NCBI GenBank assembly: GCA_016287975.1
Contig: JAEEXV010000219.1
Coordinates: 1 to 7,027 of the forward strand
Direction: 5' to 3'
Source: Lentisphaeria bacterium
GTDB taxonomy: Bacteria > Verrucomicrobiota > Lentisphaeria > Oligosphaerales > Oligosphaeraceae
DNA: 7,027 nucleotides
Position numbers and translations under genes: made by a program. The notes under the pieces are model-generated. The model was not told the DNA's origin. It saw only the letters and a list, made by a program, of their open reading frames with translations, and did no database searches. This document shows positions 1 to 4,264 of the stretch, piece after piece (the first letter of the stretch is position 1; every line of letters begins with the position of its first letter).

Positions 1-2468
1 GCGGTCCGCCCGTCGCAATAGGTCGCCGTGACGGTGGTCGCGCCGTCCGGACGGGTGGCCGTGGTGACGCCTCCGTGCCGCTGTGCTCCCGTGTTCACGC
101 CGTTCAGATAGGAGTACGTTGTCGTCAGGCCGCGCGGGTCCGTCCTCGACGCCAGCCGCCCCGCCAGGTCGTAGGCGCTTGTGGTCGTCTCGGACAGCTG
201 CCCGCCCGCCGCGGTCTCGCCGATCAGCCGCCCCGCCGCGTCGTAGGCGTAGTGGGTCACCATGTCCGGCTGGCCGCCCGTGCCCTGCAAAGTCCTGGAG
301 ACGAGGCGCTTCAGCAGGTCGTATTCATAGAGGTATGTCCTGCCGTCGGGAAGCGTCTCGGAGGCCTTTGCGCAGCAGCTCCATGTGGCCTCCGTCAGCT
401 CGCCGCTGGAGCTCCGCTCCCGCACGACCCGGTTCTGCCCGTCGTATGTCCTTGCGACCCAGTCCATTGTGTCATAGGCGCTCCCCGTGAAGACCTGCCG
501 CTCCGCGAGGACCTCGTTGCCCGCCGCGTCCCGCACGGAGCGCAGACGCAGGGTCCTGTAGGCGACGCCGTCGGGATGGGCGGCCGTCCCCCTTGTGGCG
601 GTGATGCGGAGGGCGGAGCCGCTTCCGACGGTGAAGACGCCTGGGGTGGAGTCATTCAGCGGAGGCGTCCAGGTCCCTCTCTCATAGGAATAGGTGTCGA
701 CGATGCCGTTGGGGTGCGTGACGCTGTGCAGCCGCCCCGCGGAGACCGACGCGGCCGCGCTGCCCGCCGGATGGAACCGCACCACCGTGCGCAGGTTGTC
801 GGGGTCGCCGTAGGCGGCGTCCGGGCGGACGCACCGCTCGTGGACCTCCACGCGGCGGCCGCTCTCCGTGAAGTAGGCGTGGAAGGCCTTCGCGACGGTG
901 ACGCCGAGGACCTTCGTCTCCTCTGTGCGGGGGCGGCGGTCGCTTTCGGCCACCGTGTCCCGCATGTCCACGGGGGCGTAGGAGCGCAGCTCCACTTTCG
1001 CCTGACTGTACGAAGATTCATAATGCGCGTTCTTCCAGGGAGTTATGACGGCGGTTGTCCGCCCCTGCAGGTCGTATCGCCATTGGGTCCAGCCCCCGTC
1101 GTGGCGGCTCTCGGACTTCAGGCGGCCGTAGGCCCCGCCGTCGGAAGTCGCGTCATAGTAGGCATATGTGGTGGTCAGCGCGGCGCCGCCGGGGTCCAGC
1201 GTGGCGGAGACCGTCCGCTCGCCGAAGGGGTATTTCCGCACGTCGCTGGCGCTGCGGGAGGCCAATGCGCCGCCTGCGGTCTTCTCCTCCTGGCGGACGG
1301 TGCGCAGGGTCAGCGTGGCGTCCCGCTCGGAGGACATGGAGACGACGGCGCGGCCGTCGGCCCCCGTCTCCATCCACCCGTCCATGCGGTGGCTGTAGTC
1401 GAATCGGGTCGTCTCCTCCGCGCCTCCGGCGGAGCGGGTGACGAGGACGGTGGCCGCGTTTGGCGAGGCGGCCAGCCGCCAGACGGTGTGGGGCTGGCCG
1501 GTCACCGTGTAGAGGCCGTCGGCCTGGCCGCTGACCTGCGACAGGGCATAGAAGCGCAGCTCGTAGCCGGTCCCGTCGTCGAGGGCGACGACGTCCGCCA
1601 GCCCGTCCCGCTCGGACAGCACCTGGCGGACGAGCCCCGTGTCGTCCCACACCGCCTCCAGCCCCGCGTCGGCGGCGGTGACGGTGCGGCCGGAGGCGGT
1701 GGCGCAGGAGACGGCCTTGCCGTCGGACGCGGCGTAGCGGACGTTGTCCCCGTTGCCGAAGCGAAGCTCGTAAATGGCTGGAAGGGAAGTGGTTTCGACT
1801 CCGCCGGCGTCCAGCATCACGAGGACCTGCCCGATGGTGGAGTGGTCGCCGACGGGGCGGCCGACGGGGTCGCCGGACGTGAAGCGGAAGATGACGGGCT
1901 CCCGTCGCTCCTGCAGGATGCGGACCTGGTGGGTGACGCCCTGCGGCAGCGTGTCGTCCGTGGTGACGCGGCCGTAGACGTGGAGGGTGTCCAGCCGGTC
2001 CTCCCAGTTTGCGCCGAGGATGGAGGCGGCGTGGGCCGTGGCGACCTCCGTCTGCAATATCCTGTCCAGCAGCCAGTTGCGGTACTGGAGATACTGCCGC
2101 GTGGGCAGGAGGGGGGACGGCGCGACGGCGTGGACGCTGAACTGGCCGCCAAGCTCCAGCTCCTCGTTGGCCGCCTGCCCGAAGTTCACGGAGAAGTGAA
2201 AACTGCCAACGGACGCGCCGCCGCTGGCGGGCGTCGCGGCGCTGAGCATATAGGGCATGAGAGGGACGCCGCCGATGGCCCAGCCGCGCAACGGATTGAG
2301 GAAGGAAAGCCCCTCCGGCCTCCCGCCGCCGCCGTCGCCCGTGCAGGGGCAGACGCCGCAGGAGCCGTCGCAGACCACCGGCAGGTTGGCGGACGCAATC
2401 CCGCAGAGGAACAGGAGCAGCAGCGCCATCACATGGAAAACACGAAAATGCAAGGGGCGATTATTCAT
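1..2468 (-). CDS. RHS/YD-repeat exported protein, N-terminal 822 residues, 3' end outside window
   Basis: The frame is open from the ATG at 2468 to the left edge with no stop. An in-frame TAA lies six codons upstream of this ATG, and it is the first ATG after it. The ribosome site is weak (AAGAAG, 11 nt before the ATG). Residues 1-27 are a signal peptide (hydrophobic core MALLLLFLCGIASA, cut ASA|N). A Cys cluster CDGSCGVCPC follows (Cys 33, 37, 40, 42), then a Gly-rich linker and a long region without regular repeats (about 50-430). YD-like units appear at 465-466 (WRYDLQGR) and near 583-597, and become regular at 708-790 (YEYDLLKRL, YAYDAAGRLIGET, AYDLAGRLASRTDPRG). RHS repeats build a closed beta-shell that, in known toxins, encloses a C-terminal effector domain. 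That end is not in the window, so toxin function is unproven. A bulk protein-rich envelope or adhesive role is the alternative. Confidence 0.9.
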   Translation of the reverse strand, partial: MNNRPLHFRVFHVMALLLLFLCGIASANLPVVCDGSCGVCPCTGDGGGGRPEGLSFLNPLRGWAIGGVPLMPYMLSAATPASGGASVGSFHFSVNFGQAANEELELGGQFSVHAVAPSPLLPTRQYLQYRNWLLDRILQTEVATAHAASILGANWEDRLDTLHVYGRVTTDDTLPQGVTHQVRILQERREPVIFRFTSGDPVGRPVGDHSTIGQVLVMLDAGGVETTSLPAIYELRFGNGDNVRYAASDGKAVSCATASGRTVTAADAGLEAVWDDTGLVRQVLSERDGLADVVALDDGTGYELRFYALSQVSGQADGLYTVTGQPHTVWRLAASPNAATVLVTRSAGGAEETTRFDYSHRMDGWMETGADGRAVVSMSSERDATLTLRTVRQEEKTAGGALASRSASDVRKYPFGERTVSATLDPGGAALTTTYAYYDATSDGGAYGRLKSESRHDGGWTQWRYDLQGRTTAVITPWKNAHYESSYSQAKVELRSYAPVDMRDTVAESDRRPRTEETKVLGVTVAKAFHAYFTESGRRVEVHERCVRPDAAYGDPDNLRTVVRFHPAGSAAASVSAGRLHSVTHPNGIVDTYSYERGTWTPPLNDSTPGVFTVGSGSALRITATRGTAAHPDGVAYRTLRLRSVRDAAGNEVLAERQVFTGSAYDTMDWVARTYDGQNRVVRERSSSGELTEATWSCCAKASETLPDGRTYLYEYDLLKRLVSRTLQGTGGQPDMVTHYAYDAAGRLIGETAAGGQLSETTTSAYDLAGRLASRTDPRGLTTTYSYLNGVNTGAQRHGGVTTATRPDGATTVTATYCDGRT
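99..347 (-). repeat. YD repeats of the RHS protein
   Basis: Residues 708-790 contain at least three clear YD units: DGRTYLYEYDLLKRLVSRT, YAYDAAGRLIGET and SAYDLAGRLASRTDPRG. A start of the next follows (TTTYSYLNG). They match the consensus Y-x-YD-x-x-GR-L-x-x-x-x-x-x-G of RHS/YD families. The array continues beyond the window. Confidence 0.92.
2388..2468 (-). other. Signal peptide of the RHS protein
   Basis: Residues 1-27 contain a basic, slightly long head (MNNRPLHFRVFHV), a Leu-rich core and an A-S-A signal peptidase I motif before N28. An internal Met at residue 14 would also give a short signal peptide (MALLLLFLCGIASA), so the start could be there, although the first ATG is preferred. 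Cys22 lies in the core and is not in a good lipobox. Confidence 0.8.
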
Positions 2469-2514
2469 GGATTCATCAGCTTCTTATGGATTATGAGTGG
2501 ACGGAACATCCATA
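2466..2514 (-). promoter_or_regulatory. Inverted repeat in the spacer that could mask the RHS start codon
   Basis: The 54-bp spacer (2522-2469) is about 41% G+C, well below its surroundings. On the minus strand it holds TATGGAT (2514-2508), which can pair perfectly with ATCCATA (2491-2485) across a 16-nt loop. A second copy, ATCCATG (2472-2466), contains the RHS start codon and can pair with the same left arm with one G-U wobble. The two hairpins exclude each other, so a switch in translation is conceivable. With 7-bp arms, chance cannot be excluded. No rho-independent terminator is present, which supports read-through into the RHS gene. Confidence 0.25.
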
Positions 2515-2522
2515 TCATGCAA

Positions 2523-3206
2523 TCATTGTCGGGCCCTGCCATAGACGGAGAGCTTCAATGGCTCCCATCCGGCAGGGGAGACGATGGGGATGGCGGCCGA
2601 GAGGCGGAATCGTCCGGCTTTCCGCGGAGCGGTGCCCCGCAGGAGAACGCGGTAGGCGAAGGGGGACATCCGAATGGTCTCCACCACGAGAGGGGATGGC
2701 GGACATGCTCCGAGAGTTGCCGTCTCCGTCGCCTCCAGCAGGAATTCGGCCTGGAACGGCGAACCGCAGGGGAGGGTCCCCAGATTTGCGGCGTTTTCGG
2801 GATGCACCTTGAACAAGGGGACACCCTCCCCGATGACGGAGGCTCGGAGAAGGTCTCCGCCTGCCTCCACAAAGACACAATGGGAGAACGGGCCGTCAAG
2901 CTTCTCCGGCAGGATGGACAGACGGATGTCCATCCGTCCGCCCGACGGGACGGACGTCCCCTCCGCGACGGCGGCGAGGCAGCCACAGCTGGAGCGGATG
3001 AAAATGCCCTCCAGAGGCCGTCCGCTGTCGTTGACCAGCGTGATGGACGCGGACGGCGGGCGGTTTGACGGAAAACGCCCCAAATCCACCTGCATGGGCT
3101 CAAGCCGCAAAGCGGTCTCTGCCACCCCGTCCGTCCCCTCCGCCATGAGGGGGGCGGTGGCCAGAAGCGCGGCGGCGGTCAGTGATGGAGCGAAACGGAT
3201 CCTCAT
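2523..3206 (-). CDS. Small exported DUF1573-type protein
   Basis: The 227-residue product has a signal peptide (MRIRFAPSLTAAALLATAPLMA, likely cut after A22), then two Ig-like beta domains. The first (about 35-130) is DUF1573-like: VDLGRFPSNRPPSASITLVND, then SGRPL and the family hallmark SCGC at residues 73-76. The second half (about 132-227) restarts with a similar 'NLGTLPCGSPFQAEFLLEAT' pattern but lacks SCGC. I chose the ATG at 3206 over one 51 nt upstream because the signal peptide starts exactly there and the upstream extension is charged and Gly-rich. The ATG overlaps the stop of the large gene by 4 nt (ATGA), so translation is probably coupled. DUF1573 proteins are common in Bacteroidetes and PVC bacteria, but their role is not established. 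Cys 110, 147 and 168 are further candidates for disulphides. Confidence 0.88.
   Translation of the reverse strand: MRIRFAPSLTAAALLATAPLMAEGTDGVAETALRLEPMQVDLGRFPSNRPPSASITLVNDSGRPLEGIFIRSSCGCLAAVAEGTSVPSGGRMDIRLSILPEKLDGPFSHCVFVEAGGDLLRASVIGEGVPLFKVHPENAANLGTLPCGSPFQAEFLLEATETATLGACPPSPLVVETIRMSPFAYRVLLRGTAPRKAGRFRLSAAIPIVSPAGWEPLKLSVYGRARQ
3141..3206 (-). other. Signal peptide of the DUF1573-type protein
   Basis: Residues 1-22 have a short basic head (MRIRF), a hydrophobic Ala/Leu core and a plausible signal peptidase I site PLMA|EG. No lipobox Cys is present, so a soluble periplasmic or secreted protein is more likely than a lipoprotein. Confidence 0.8.
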
Positions 3207-4264
3207 TGCAGACGCCAGACCTCCTCCCCGTCCTGATAGAGGATGACCGACATGCATGTGGAGAAGCGGCTCCCTCCGAGAACATTGAAATGCAGTTCGC
3301 CGGCGGCGTCGAAGTCGGAGTCGTCGAACACCTTCTCCTGTGTGCCGTCTTCGAAGGTGCTGTTCGTCCCCCAGAGGATGACCCTGACGCTCATTCCTGC
3401 AACAACTTGCCCCGCAATGACATATCCGTCATACAGGACTGTTCCGTCCCCATAGTCCGTGAGAACGCGATGATAGCCGTCGCCCACATGGGTGGCCGTC
3501 TCCATGACATGGATTCGCGTGTTGTCGAGAACCGGCCCCTCCTCGAACAGGCGGGCCGTGGCATAGCCTTGTGTCACGGCGTCCCCGCGCAGATAGAACT
3601 GCCTCGCGCCGTCCTTGAATCCCAAATCAATGGCATGGATGTCCTCGTCGATGTCCACATGCACGTCCCTTCCGACGCCTGTCATGCACCAGCGGCGCTC
3701 CGTCCCCACGTGGCAGACCTGCTCTCCGCCGAAGGAGGCGGCGATGACATGGACGGTGCCCTCGTTGCCGGCCGCCGGTCCACCGCCTTCCGTCCATGAG
3801 GCGCCTACCGTCACGTCCCCCGCCGCGGCGAAGCAATGGCGGCGGACCTGCCCGCGCGCCATCTGATACGACGTGCCGCCTATGGTGAGCGTCCATGTCT
3901 GCACTCCCTCCGGCAAGGTGGCGCCAAGCAGCATTTCGTCATCCTTCCGGATGCAGACCTCGTCCAGGGCGGCCACGTCGACGGGCTCCCACAGAATGTC
4001 TTCCGTCACGGTGGCCGCGGAGTTCTGGTAGGAGACCGTCACCGCGACGGAGGTGACGCCATCCGGGTTCAGGGGAAGGTCCGCGACCCAGTGGTTGCCC
4101 GCGATGCGCATGGCCTGGGGGCACGGGTCCGTTCCGTTGGGGGCGACATAGTAGCCGGCGATGTCAATGGACTCGATGAACGAGGCGTTGCCGCCCTCTA
4201 TGCAGAGCGGGGAGACAAGACTGGTCGACGGCAGCGTGACGGCGCTCATCCTTCCCAGCCGCGT
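3203..4264 (-). other. Unassigned C-terminal region of the large protein
   Basis: Residues 920-1272 match no domain I can name. Alternating hydrophobic strands suggest two or three all-beta domains. One is around 928-1012 (GYYVAPNGTDPCPQAMRIAGNHWVADLPL is not quoted further; it resembles Ig-like folds of extracellular proteins). A second runs about 1018-1095, and a third, acidic one about 1098-1272, with VHVDIDEDIHAIDLGF and an Asp-rich stretch near 1230-1238. There is no LPxTG, no PEP-CTERM and no recognisable type IX secretion tail. The protein ends EEVWRLQ. Confidence 0.5.

Noticed and set aside
1153..1650. Minus-strand open frames of 60 to 165 codons inside the RHS gene in other frames (also 395-655, 656-1021, 1817-2152, 2186-2398).
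   Set aside because: They are out-of-frame shadows of the continuous 822-codon RHS frame, which itself lacks a stop within the window. Their products are Arg/Pro/Ser-rich without domains.
2490..2495. A CATAAT sequence on the minus strand in the spacer, as a possible -10 box for the RHS gene.
   Set aside because: The only TTG-type upstream element (near 2522) is 21 bp away, too far, and nothing fits at 16-18 bp. I do not count it as a promoter.
75..3068. A 997-codon open frame on the plus strand across the RHS and DUF1573 genes.
   Set aside because: It is the codon-aligned antisense frame of both genes. It stays open because the sense codons TTA, CTA and TCA are avoided in this G/C-biased coding sequence. 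Its translation is low-complexity Arg/Gly/Ala/Pro-rich with no domain, while the sense strand encodes clear YD repeats and a DUF1573 domain.
2555..3103. A 182-codon minus-strand frame overlapping the DUF1573-type gene.
   Set aside because: It is out of frame with the DUF1573-type protein and gives an Arg/Ser/Pro-rich product. The frame at 3206-2523 has the signal peptide and SCGC motif.
3207..3257. An upstream ATG at 3257 for the DUF1573-type protein, adding 17 residues.
   Set aside because: The extension lies inside the large gene and would bury the signal peptide behind a charged, Gly-rich stretch. The ATG at 3206 sits exactly at the signal peptide and overlaps the upstream stop.
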